Assembly (NCBI GenBank): GCA_023313575.1
Contig: JAJTTP010000017.1
Location: 744,001 to 808,000 of the forward strand
Direction of reading: 5' to 3'
Source of the DNA: Eutypella sp. D-1
Taxonomy: Eukaryota > Ascomycota > Sordariomycetes > Xylariales > Diatrypaceae
DNA length: 64,000 bases
Each line of letters starts with the position of its first letter. The stretch's first letter is position 1. The translations under genes and the position numbers were made by a program. This document shows, piece after piece, positions 1 through 11,023 of the stretch. Below the pieces are notes generated by a model. The model worked only from the letters and a program-made list of their open reading frames with translations. It did not search any database and was not told the DNA's origin.

Positions 1-35
1 CCAAGGCCGAGATCGAGAAGATCGACGAGACGTAG
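1..35 (+). CDS. 3' end of a gene entering from the left (partial)
   Basis: Reading from base 3, ten sense codons (KAEIEKIDET) are followed by a TAG stop at 33-35. The charged Lys/Glu-rich peptide and G/C-ending codons look like a fungal protein C-terminus, followed by T-rich non-coding DNA suitable for a 3' UTR. Too little is present to name the family. Only the open frame and stop are seen; that it is a real gene end is inference. Confidence 0.35.
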   Translation, partial: KAEIEKIDET

Positions 36-3000
36 CGCACCCGTACATGGATGGAGCGCAAAGGCCGTGGCGGTCGTTATCCCCTTGGTCATGGTCGTTA
101 GGGCGTGAAGGCGCAAAGTTGTGATTCTAGGCGATTTGGTTTGGTCTGGAGGTTTTTTTTTACTCACTCGGCTTCAGGGGGCGGGATTGCAAAAGAGAGG
201 CGATGGCGATTGTGATGGCGATGGCGATGGCGACGGCAATGCGATACGATGCGATACGAGACAAGCCCTATTATCACACCCCGGGGCATTCTAGTTGCCA
301 TGGAAATTCTGTACCGTGCGTGGGTTTTTTAGAAACTTTACATCCGTAGGGCTGGAGGCCGCACCCCTCCTACCCCTACCTTGGCATCATCACGACGATA
401 ATGTAGCCTGCGTTTTCATTTTAACGTTTGACGCGATGATTCTACCTACCCTCTAGCCCCTCTCTCCCTACTTCGTGCTGTGCCCTACTACGACGTGCTT
501 TCACTTACCCCCTTGCCTGCCTATGTCGTATACGTATACGTATACCCCCCATCTTGATATAGCTAGGCAACGACACGACACGACACGATATCTTTAAGAG
601 AGCCCCCTCAAGCCCCGTCTGTCGTTTACGTACGGGCTTTCGTATATATATATATCGTCCGTCATAGGAACCCCGCCGTCCCCCGCTTGCCCCCCCCCCC
701 TACTAACCTCGAGCAGTTGGTTCGTTTCTTAATGTGTTGAACGGATGTTTCAATGGTATATATTTATAGCAATCACTTATCGATGGGCCGGGTGCTAACT
801 ATGTAGGTAGGTAGTGAAGAAACACCGGCTTCCCGCTCCCCCGCATACATCTATCTACATACCATACCATGCCATGCCAGTCTAGATTTCCTTACCCACC
901 CCGTTTCTCTTTTCCTTCCTGTATGTAGGGGATGATGGGATGGCGGGATGGATATATCCACCCACCGAGACCGAGAGTCATGAGATGAACGACTGTTCTG
1001 TCCCGGCAGGGGGGGGTTACTCTTAGGAGGGCTGGAAGGGGATTCGTCGTTGTTGGACGGACTTCTTGGGTCCTTTTCCACTATTGACCTTCGCATTCCT
1101 AGGCATATACATATCACATGCTATCGAGTCTTTCCCGCGCCGTCCATGAGGTCATATGACCTTCCTTTACCTTGAAGCTCAAAGGGGGAAAAACACACCT
1201 GTGGACCTCGGACAAAAACATCTTTTCTGCACACTCGGGATACATAAAACACAACATTCAAACTGAGGTTTTTTTTTCTTTTTCCCAAGAGGGTACCGAT
1301 AGGGCAAATTGGAAGACCTTAGGTACACATCAAAGATCGAAACCTCGCCCATATGCTTAGCGCAGAGAAGTCCATAGAACTTTCGTACCTGACTGAGGAA
1401 GTCCTCTGCGCTAATAAGTTCCCTATCGGATCTTGAGTATACCGAGATCGCTAGCAACTGGCAACCTAACTGGAAACTTTCAGTAGCACCTGGCCTGGCT
1501 GGCTGCCCTGGCAAACTTGGCTAGCTCAGGGCAAGACAAGTTTATCCCACCTGCCCACCTGCCAAGACATGATTGCATTTCAGGGGTCGTATATGCATAT
1601 TATCAAGATTATGTAGGCGGTTGCCAAGCGTCTACATAAGGGTAAGTTCAACTTTATGTGCTTATTATTAAAGTGCGATAATCTGGGGCTGGCCCCCCAT
1701 AAGGTTGGTTCCATAAAAGTTCCCAGGTTGAATTCTAACATTAGATAAAGGTTTGGCCTGTCTCCATTCCAAGGTTGCCCTTGCCTGTGGAGTGGTGCTA
1801 CCAGGTTGGCAGCTGGCCCAGCTGGCTGGCTGTTGGCTGACCTTTCTTTCTTATTATCGGGCTTTCGGGTTCTTAACGATTCCAAGGTTCCAAAGCAACA
1901 AGGTTATTATATTCAAGGTTCATACTGAACTTTACACATTCACACATTTACGTTTCTGGGCCACGCACGATCTGCACCTTCTTGTGCCGAATTGCCGGTC
2001 GTCTAGCTGTTCGGTGCTTTTGTCTGTGTTCTTTGCCTTTCCTCTGCGCTGCGACGAATACGCGAGAAACAAAAAGAAAAAGAAAGAGAAAAAAAAAAAA
2101 AACCACGAGGCCATACGAAGATGTCCACGTTGAACGAGACGTTTTTGTTTAGGTATACAGATCTTCATCTATTGCGTGTTGTGTGTTAGATGTGTTGCCA
2201 CCCAACAGTCGTCGTTTACTTTCAGCGGGCCTTCGGTTGTTCGGTTCCCCTTGCTTGTTCCCCGTCTGATGTCTAGCGCTTGCTTATGTCGTATTATCCT
2301 ATGTATGTATGTCTTATCTTGTACGTACATAATATGTGCGAAATACATTTATTTATTTTTGAGGCTCTGCCCTTTTGGTGGATCGTCAGCTTCTTGCCTT
2401 ATTCCTATTTCGAGGCCTGTTTCTCCTCTTCATTACGACATCGGCTAGGCCTCAAGCGGTCAAGACCAGCTGCGGAGACAAGCAGGTCGCAGGGGTTTCC
2501 CACAAGGCCGATCTCCCTGTCTCCCTAGTCCGTCAGCCCATCGCTGCCCCGTTGCAACGAGAAGTGTTTGAAGACGGGCTGACGGCGGGCAGGCGGGAGA
2601 GTGGGAGGAGAAATTGGCCCCGGGGAATTAAAGCAAGTGAGAGGGAGCCATTGCCGTTGCCCGCCGTCTTGTTATTTCGCTCGTTTGGTCTCTGTTTCAT
2701 CTTCGCTGTTTATTATTGCGATGAACTCTCGTATACTATGTAAACCGCCGGACTCTACTTGCCCAAACCCGACTCGTACAAGTGTATAACGGACAGGCAG
2801 ACTGTTATGTGAACAGGCAACAGGTCAGTCGCAACATCAACTGCAAGTCTACAACAACCCAGCGGTAGCATCGGAGACCCACAGGATCCACGGCTATGCT
2901 AGGCATATTCTGAGCCCCCACCGTCTCAGCATCTTCAAGAGTCTGGCCAGACAGCGGCCTAGATTGGTTACCAGATCGATCCACGGCTACAGCCAAAAGC

Positions 3001-4200
3001 CGGGCGCGTATGGAGTTGAAGTCATATTATCTACGTTATACCTAAGCCATAACGGCTCGCGGTTTCGACTAGTCAATCGCGTGAGATGTCATCGCATTGC
3101 GTACGACGATGACACCCAAGCAGCTCTCAAATAATGTTACAATTTAACTTTCCACTGCCTCGGGTACCTTTATTTATATACTGGCGGCTCGGGGTGTTGG
3201 GGGGTGTACCCCCGTCCTACACGTTTACCGGCCGCGCGTCAATTGGGGCTATGATTGGGGCCATGCTTTACTACCACAACTCCGGCCTACGTAGTACGTG
3301 ATATGTACCGCATCGCCTTTCCAGGCCATTCCCTCACATCTTACTCCACTCCATATAGATTTGCGTTCGTCGACGAATCCCAAACACTCGCGATATCTGA
3401 GATCAACGCCTTCTGCTGAGATCATTTCCCCTTGAGAAAACCCTTGAGACCTCCCAAACGCTTGGCCAGCCCGGGTTGCAGCACAGGCAGGAAGCAAGGT
3501 CAATCAAACCACCTAATCAGGAATGGACTCGGCAATCACTTACCTACCGCTGCTGATCTTTTGACCAAACGAAAAATTCGTTCCGCTGTCGTTGGGGGTG
3601 GGAGAGGTGTGCAAGTGTGTCGTGTCTACCGCGCGGATCTATGCCTTTCGTGTCAGCCGGCTGCTTCCCAATGCAACGCTTGTCTATTCTTATTATTGTA
3701 TGGTAGTTGTGTTTGATTTCTTGCCCGGTCGGCTCAGCTTGCGTTGCCGTACTTTTTTCTTTCTCGAACGTCTTTTATTCCCGTCTTCGATATTGGAAAA
3801 ATCCGTCAGACGTCTCTTCTCCGGGTTTCTTATTTCCGCCTTATGTACATTTTTAACGCTCGTTCCGACCGACTAAAGCCGCCTTCCACTAACGGGACTA
3901 AAAAAAAAAGGTCTCGTGTCTGGCGGGAAGCGCAGCCGTGACACATACCATCTGCTAAGACCGGGCCATTACGACAACTATATTACGACAGTGGCCACTC
4001 CGCTCCGCTGGTCTCCCGATACCCGCATCGTTTAAACCTCTGGAGGGGTCCTCCGAATCCCTTCGAAACTCAACTCATATGGCCTGGCTGTCATATTCGT
4101 AGCTTTTTGCTTTTTTTCCTCGCACAGCTGTATTAGATTGTACGATACAAGGGTTCTAGAGTTCTTTTCGGCTCCGTGCTCTCTCGGTCCTTTCCGAAAC
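36..4200. other. Gene-free region with simple repeats (3' UTR and promoter DNA)
   Basis: I see no conserved protein. It holds a GATGGC-type minisatellite near 199-262, a short TA run at 643-655, homopolymer tracts (for example a C run near 690, an A run near 2089-2101), and word repeats such as TTCCAAGGTT (1771-1890) and CTACCAGGTTGGCAG (about 1798). The short open frames (for example 2375-2743) have low complexity, no recognisable domain and no splice context. The last few hundred bases are presumably the promoter of the aspartic protease gene. Confidence 0.5.
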
Positions 4201-5708
4201 ATGAGATTAGCGATATTGCTCGCCGGTGCGGCGACCATATTATCAGCACCAACCAATGCATTAAATCTTGCGAAAAGCGATGGGGCGCCTAAGGTTGTCG
4301 GCTTATCCACACATAAAAAGCCTGTCTCGAATCCTGCAAAGCGCGACCGGATACGTAGGAGGGAGACCGTTACTGCAAAGCTGGACAATCAAGTCAGGAC
4401 CCTCAGTTCGCCTGGGAAACTTCATTGTGGTTGCTAACCCAGTTCCAGGAAACCTTGTATTTCGTGAATGGTTCGTTAGGCACGCCGCCACAACCGATTT
4501 TGATGCACCTCGATACGGGGAGCAGCGATCTCTGGGTGAACACACCGTCGTCAGCACTCTGTAGCAAGAGATCGCAGCCCTGTGCAGCGGCAGGGACGTA
4601 TAGTGCGAACGATTCTTCTACTTACTCGTACGTGGGAAGCTGGTTCAACATATCATACGTGGATGGATCGAGCGCGGCAGGGGATTATGTATCGGACGTC
4701 ATCAAAATAGGAGACACTACGTTGGAAGACTTCCAATTCGGCATCGGGTACACCAGCGCGTCCGAGCAAGGCATATTAGGCATCGGATATCCAATAAATG
4801 AAGTGCAGGTCGGAAGGGCGCGGATGGAGCCATACCAAAATCTTCCCGCAAAGATGGTCACGGCGGGGCTGATACAATCGAATGCCTATAGCTTGTGGCT
4901 GAATGACTTGGATGCGAACAGGGGCAGCATACTGTTCGGGGGTGTCGACACCGCACAGTTCAGCGGCACGCTCCAGACCGTCCCGATCCAGGCGAATAGT
5001 GGCGTCTTCTCCGAGTTCAAAATCACGTTGACGTCGTTAAAATTGGGCGAAATGATGATAGCGGAGGATAAGGCCCTCGCTGTACTACTGGACTCGGGCT
5101 CTTCGCTCTCATACCTACCGGATCCCTGGGTCGAGAAGATCTATAGTAAGGTCGGTGCAGTATACGACAACGGCGACGGCGCGGCATACGTGGACTGTAA
5201 GCTGGCGGGCTCGTCCGACACACTCGACTTCACGTTTTCGGAACCGCGCATATCGGTGGAAATGAACGAGCTGGTGATCGATATGATCTCACCTGGCGGA
5301 GGGCGGCCGACTTTCACTAACGGCGTCGAGGCGTGCCTGTTCGGTATCGCGCCCGCAGGTGCGGGGGCTTACGTGCTCGGGGACACCTTCCTGCGATCGG
5401 CTTACGTGGTGTACGACCTCGATAGCGACGAGATCTCGCTCGCTCAGACTAATTTCAATGCGACCGAGTCCAACGTCAAGGAGATCACTGGGCCCGGCGA
5501 GGTCCCCGGCGCTACCAAGGTCGCGGACCCGGTGGCAGCGACCGCCGGCGTCGCGCCCGGCGGCGGCAGCACTAACTTTGGTGTCGGTGTTAGCGGGGGT
5601 TCGGAGGGTGAGGATAACGCCGCCACTCCGTCTATGAAAGCGGCGTCCGCCACACTCGCCGCGGCCTTCGCTCTCGGGGCCTGGGGTATCGTATCAATGC
5701 TTTGTTGA
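4201..5708 (+). CDS. Secreted, probably GPI-anchored aspartic protease (yapsin/pepsin A1 family)
   Basis: Pepsin-type aspartic endopeptidase of about 483 residues. Exons are 4201-4392 and 4449-5708, joined by a 56 bp phase-0 intron with a GCTAACC branch site. The start MRLAILLAG is followed by a hydrophobic signal peptide (about 1-20), a short propeptide and a dibasic stretch (KRDRIRRRE, about 48-55) suited to Kex2-type maturation. Both catalytic motifs are present: DTGSSDLWV (Asp86) and DSGSS (Asp279). Downstream lies a Gly/Ser/Ala-rich low-complexity stalk, then a C-terminal hydrophobic segment ending SMLC, the layout of a GPI-attachment signal. By family knowledge such yapsin-like enzymes act at the plasma membrane or cell wall and cut after basic residues. 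The substrate and actual anchoring are inference. A soluble secreted form is the alternative. Confidence 0.9.
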
Positions 5709-7640
5709 TTCGGAAGGTGTTTTATTTCCCATTTTCATTTTCATCATTTCTTCTTCTTTCGGCAGGCGAACGGTTGGATAGGCGGCTCATCTGAAGCGTC
5801 ATGGCGACAGCACATGCGGTATGACGGAATCATGCCCTAGAGGGTTCACATTGGGGCGGCAGGATAAACATGTTAACGACTCGGGGGTGGGGACACGGCA
5901 TTGGAATGATTTTGCATCGCAAGGCGTTCCGGAAATAGGGCGGGGACACATCATCACATTACATGCACACGTCAACAGCTCCGGGAGCTCGATGGACGAG
6001 CACTGGGAAAGTATTGAGGGAAAGGTGGTGGTCTGGGTCTATCTTTTATCTTTTTTTTTTTGCATGGCGGTACTAGCTTGCCTCGCATGGGGAATTTCGG
6101 ATGCCGATGTTGGCTCGGCTGGGATGGGTGATGATTGCTTACGGTACGGACAACATTTGGGAAAGAGGTCCCATAAGAGGGACCGGGACTTTGGATAAGG
6201 GGCGGGAAAGGAAATGGCCCTTTTCTTCTACTTGGCTAGACCTGAGGGCTCCCCTAAGGGACACAGGGGACAAGAACATAACGGCGTGGGGGAGAGCGAA
6301 TTACGTGCGCGCAGGCTTCTCCCCATCGTACATACGCAGTACTACTAGAAGCAATGCAAAGTAGACACTCGTTGCATCAAGCCCGGGTATCCCATTGAAG
6401 TCCTCTCTACAGAGCTTGCTCCCCATCTCGGGTTTAATGTCAAATTAAACTGCTGAAGGCCGCCTTTCGCGTCGATTCTTTGGGACAGCGTCGTAATAGG
6501 TATTGCCCGTGTGTCTCTAGACAGCGCAACCCGACAGGCGCCTACAGCCCCCCCCCCCCTTGCCGATTGTGAATAGTCCGCAGACAATGGTGTGGCGCGT
6601 CGGTAGTAGTCGGGCCTTATCATACTTTCAAGTCTATACCAACCTTAACCTTGGAGGTATGGAACATCCATGCTACTGGTTAACAAGGATGGCTGCGCAA
6701 GCCGTAAATGGTGATTTTTCATGTCCGCGGCAGGCGCCCTCGAAGTCTGTAGGGGGTCGGGGGGTGTAAACGTTGACAAAGCCTTCATCTAGTTGCCGCG
6801 AAGAAGGTTGATATACCTACTCGGGTACTTGAGGTATGGTATGTCCTTGTCTCAGAGGGTGACGGAAAAGGCTATCGAGTTCCTTCGTGTTGGTTTTGAT
6901 CTACCCGCCCTCTTTGCCTCTTTCCCATGTGCCTAGGTAATCGAAACATGCGAAATAAGCTACTTAAGAGTCTACATAAATTGGGAACTTGCCCACAGCT
7001 ACGAGATTATACCGCATAAAGCAAAATGAATATAATTCCAAAAAAGGATGGTTAAAGTTCATATACGATGGTTTGTTTCGGCGCTGCTTGTCTCTGTTAG
7101 ATGGTTGAGTGGCTAATCCCCTTCTCCCGACTGAACCTTCTTGAAGAGACCATATTAAAGTTTATAGTTGCTGACTTGACGTAACCTACTTGAGTACCTA
7201 CTAGGTACTCAAGGTATGTTCCTTCCCCAGTTGGCGGAAAGATACTAACACAGATACTAACACATTGTCTTGTATCGGGCATTTTCGATCACCGGCTGCT
7301 CGGCTCATGCAGAAGTACACCTAAAGAAGGGAGGTTCTACACCAGAGGTGGAATGTGAGACTCGCTGGTTGGCGAGGGACGGACACCCCACCCACCTATC
7401 CTTCAAACCTTCTCACGGCAGATTATCTGCGTAGGTATATTGCGCCTTTTCCTTTTTAACTCTCCATGGGTCATATGCTCTCAAGCCGCATGTGCTTGCT
7501 TTCTGACTTTGACTTTTCTCTCTCTCTACTACCGTGAAAAGTCTACTTTGGGGCCGCTTCATTCTTTCTTTCAACGAAAACACAGAACACCGAATTATAC
7601 AGCTATTTATTCTAATAATTCACTCTGCTTTTTATTCACA
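5709..7640. other. Intergenic region, no gene recognised
   Basis: About 1.9 kb between the aspartic protease stop and the acyltransferase start. Short frames at 5821-6364 and 6560-6769 show no conserved motif. The segment includes a C run near 6549-6558 and several ACCTACT/GAGTACC words around 7190-7215. Presumably the 3' UTR of the first gene and the promoter of the second. An in-frame extension upstream of 7641 begins only at a non-ATG codon, so it is treated as leader. Confidence 0.5.
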
Positions 7641-9920
7641 ATGTATGACTGGATCGCTTCTCGACATATCTTCGGAAGGGGGAGGGGGGCAGAGACAGAG
7701 GCGTCCTATTCCTTGGTGGAAGGCGGCGGCGCTGGCACTAGTGACTCCGAGTCTCGTCATGACTGTCATGGCAGACGAGCCTCGTCGGATTTAGAAGGAG
7801 AAGGAGAGGAGTATGAGAAAGAATCGCAACCTAAAGAACAGCGATGTAGAAGAGGAAGATGGGCTGGCCTATTTGGCGGGTGGTGGGGTACCCGGCTCCC
7901 CAGCACGACTCTACCGGGGGCAGAGGTGGAGGCACAGCCGTTCCTCCAACGCACGGGGGCCAAAGTAGTCGATGTGTGCGTGTTTCTGCTCCCTTCATTC
8001 TTGCAACCGCGGCGGAGCGGCGCGGGGAGAGGTGGAAGTAGCGATCACGCCACGACGACGATAGATAAGAAAGACAAGCCGCTGCACCCGACGGCGTACC
8101 TTGACGGGCTACGTGGCGTTGCAGCCCTTGTCGTCTACGTCTTCCACTTCGGCTATATGTGGTTCCCCTTCCTACGGGACGGGTACGGCGCACCAGGAAG
8201 CGACAACTCGTTCTGGCAGATTACCGGCGTGCGAATATTCCACTCGGGTCGCGGCAGCGTCACCCTATTCTTCGTGCTCTCAGGCTACGTCGTCACGGCC
8301 AAGACAGTGGCCTTAATCCACCGCAACCAGCAGCGGCAGCGCGAGGCAATCTCTAGCGGACAACCGCAGCAAGAGCAGGAGGTGGCCCACGGCCATGGCC
8401 AGGTCCTGCTCTCTCTCTCAGGCTCCCTCTTCCGCCGCCCCTTTCGACTATACCTACCGATCGTAGTGTCGACACTAATCATCCTGGCGCTGACGTGCAT
8501 CAATGGCGCATTCCCAAAGGGAACCGGGCCGCCGCACATTGAAGGGGGGCTGGTCGCTCAGTTCGCCCACTGGCTCGAGCACACCGGCCACCTCATCAAC
8601 CCATTCCGCTCTATCAATGGGCGCAATGGAACCTACAGCCCCCCTTACGACGGTCACCTCTGGACCATTCCTGTTGAGTTTAAAGGCTCTCTCACCGTCT
8701 TCGCGCTGCTGCTTGCCTTCGCGGGTGTCTCCAGCTCGCGCCTACGTCTGGGCCCGCGGCGGATGGGCGTCAGGGTCGCGGGACGCTGGATCCGCATCGC
8801 AGGCGAGGTCGTTGCCGGGTTCTGGCAAGCGAAGATGGGCGACTTCGACCAGGCACTCTTCTGTGCCGGCTTGTTCCTTGTAGAGCTATCGCTTATTATT
8901 CCTCCATCTTCTCTACCTTCGCACTCGTCTTCATCTTCAGGTCGTTCCTCGTCATCATTGGCCCCACCGTCACCGGGTCAGGAAGCGGCGGAGGAGGGCT
9001 TGCCCCCACTGCCCCCACGAAAACCTCACTTTGGACGCCGTATCCTGACGGCGGCGCGTGTGTCTACCTGTCTACGGCACGTGTGGACGCTGACTTTGTT
9101 CGCGCTGGCCGTCCACCTACTTAGCTGGCCAGAGACCAAGGGTCCCTACACGCCGGGCTACCGTACGCTCTCGAAGTGGGTGCCGGAAGCCTACGGCGGC
9201 GAGGAACGCATCCAGCAGTTTTGGATCAGCGTCGGTGCCATTTTCTTTGTGCTCGCTCTCATGTACTCGCCGCCTGTAGGGCGCCTACGGCCGCGCTGGG
9301 CCGATCGCCTCGGGGCCACCTGCCGACGACATGCGGCTCACATCTTCCGAGACGTCGTACGCGCTGCGTATCCTGGGTTCCGCTCATCGGAGCCCGAATC
9401 CTGTCTTGACATTGATGAAGATGGGAACGAGAAGAACAAAAGCTCTCCCGAGCCCCTCCTCCAGCGCCCCTTTACGACGCGCTTCGCTTTGTACCTGGGC
9501 CGCATCTCCTACGCACTGTACCTGGCGCACGGCGCTGTCAACGACGCCGTGTGCATGCGATTTCTGCGTCCGGCGCAGGAAATCTGGGCCAAGGATCTTG
9601 CCGCCTACAATGATTTGCGTAAAGTCATCAACGCCGCCTACGGCGCGGGTCACGATCACAATGACGGCAACAACGAATACAAGTACAACTACACGTACGA
9701 TGACGAGGTGCGGGCGGCGAACGCGACGCTAAGCAAGGCGTACATGCGTTACTGCATCCAGGCGGCGATCGCTACGCTGGTAAACACGCTCGTCCTCATC
9801 TGGGTCTCCGACGTGTTCTGGCGTGCCGTCGATGCCCGGAGCGTCACTGTGACGAGGCGGCTCTGGGCCTGGGCTTCCGGGTCTGGGCCTAGACCAAACT
9901 CGGGGTCAGCTGGCAGATAA
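7641..9920 (+). CDS. Acyltransferase-3 family integral membrane protein
   Basis: Single-exon protein of 759 residues. I chose the ATG at 7641 because upstream codons in the same frame have no ATG. Residues 1-145 are a polar, Gly/Ser/Glu-rich cytosolic-looking leader. The acyltransferase-3 domain starts near residue 150 with PTAYLDGLRGV and shows the family R-X10-H motif (Arg158, His169), where the histidine is the expected catalytic residue. Hydrophobic segments follow, including FFVLSGYVV, then RPFRLYLPI, and a low-complexity Ser/Pro loop. The C-terminal membrane segments (LGRISYALYLAHG and after) are also typical. Such proteins move acyl groups onto carbohydrates, lipids or secondary metabolites at membranes. 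The substrate here cannot be told. The neighbours do not form an obvious pathway with it. Confidence 0.87.
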   Translation: MYDWIASRHIFGRGRGAETEASYSLVEGGGAGTSDSESRHDCHGRRASSDLEGEGEEYEKESQPKEQRCRRGRWAGLFGGWWGTRLPSTTLPGAEVEAQPFLQRTGAKVVDVCVFLLPSFLQPRRSGAGRGGSSDHATTTIDKKDKPLHPTAYLDGLRGVAALVVYVFHFGYMWFPFLRDGYGAPGSDNSFWQITGVRIFHSGRGSVTLFFVLSGYVVTAKTVALIHRNQQRQREAISSGQPQQEQEVAHGHGQVLLSLSGSLFRRPFRLYLPIVVSTLIILALTCINGAFPKGTGPPHIEGGLVAQFAHWLEHTGHLINPFRSINGRNGTYSPPYDGHLWTIPVEFKGSLTVFALLLAFAGVSSSRLRLGPRRMGVRVAGRWIRIAGEVVAGFWQAKMGDFDQALFCAGLFLVELSLIIPPSSLPSHSSSSSGRSSSSLAPPSPGQEAAEEGLPPLPPRKPHFGRRILTAARVSTCLRHVWTLTLFALAVHLLSWPETKGPYTPGYRTLSKWVPEAYGGEERIQQFWISVGAIFFVLALMYSPPVGRLRPRWADRLGATCRRHAAHIFRDVVRAAYPGFRSSEPESCLDIDEDGNEKNKSSPEPLLQRPFTTRFALYLGRISYALYLAHGAVNDAVCMRFLRPAQEIWAKDLAAYNDLRKVINAAYGAGHDHNDGNNEYKYNYTYDDEVRAANATLSKAYMRYCIQAAIATLVNTLVLIWVSDVFWRAVDARSVTVTRRLWAWASGSGPRPNSGSAGR

Positions 9921-11023
9921 GTACTAAAGGGGGGTAAGGGGATGGGCGCGGGCATTTGTTGATTCATGAGCAATGATATATGGCCGGATGTGTTGGAATT
10001 GGGCATACTACAGCACATCTACTTGATGAGCCATGAGACTAGGAATTTGATTTTTGTCTTTGGTGGTAAGGGCAATCTAGACGCCTAAGGATAGATTTGT
10101 ATACCTTCTAGGAAGTTTAAAATTGAGCATTTAATGACGTTTTAGTCAATGCAATAATGTGAAGGTGCTTCTCTATGGAACATATGTAGTCTGTCGCCTT
10201 GTGTCCATGTTGTTGTAGAAGCAGCTTGTCAATGTGTATAGATGTTAAACCACTCCAGGAATTTTGAGATAATGACAATAGTTGCTCAATTAAACTACGG
10301 CACTTCGGGATATTTTAGGCTCGGGGGCTGTAAGCATAGCATTTTGCCTAGCTCTCAGGGATCAGGTGCAATATACCCATTCTTTCACAGCTTCCTCTGG
10401 TCGTCGGCCACTGTATGATATTTTCACAAATATAAATCAGAGAGTATGTGCTCTAGCACGATAGGTCATAGTAGCATCAGTGACGGCCCCTAGTTGAATA
10501 GGGGTAGAAGCTGATTCAACCAATTAGAACTAGCGTTTGAGTGGGACTAGGTAGTCGAGCTGCCATCTCAGAGCTCTGAATCGGCATATCGTATCGAGGA
10601 ATGTAACTACTCAACCCCATTCTGGGTTATATGGGGCTCATGAGATGCCATCCACCCATACATCGCAATACCTGCGAGTTTTCCTCGGCCTTCCCTGGAT
10701 CGGCACATATACTTGAATCCTTATAGAAAAGAGCATCCACCGAATATGCTTTACTCCTGGATCTTCAAGCTACTATCGTAATCCAAATATGTCATACGTC
10801 ATGCCTGGTTATTCCTCGGTGATTCTTCTGCTCGAAAATTCTATAAGTCACATAGACGCTCATATATACGGGTGTGCTGTTGAAGCAGTGCGATTCTGTA
10901 TATACAGAAAAGGTGGATATGAAGCTCCGTTCCTGCTCTCCCTGGACTCCTCGCTTTACCCACAACCATTTATAGCTATATAATGGCACGCCCTGGCGAA
11001 ATAATTATATCCATCTGCCTCGC
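9921..11023. other. Intergenic region between convergent genes
   Basis: About 1.1 kb separating the stop codons of the acyltransferase (+) and the MFS transporter (-). Base composition is moderately AT-rich. No conserved protein, RNA gene or repeat was recognised. The short frames near 10789-10989 overlap on both strands and show nothing conserved. It should hold the two 3' UTRs. Confidence 0.5.

Noticed and set aside
2375..2743. 122-residue frame with a hydrophobic N-terminus resembling a signal peptide
   Set aside because: Does not begin at a convincing ATG, has no conserved motif, and lies in repetitive intergenic DNA.
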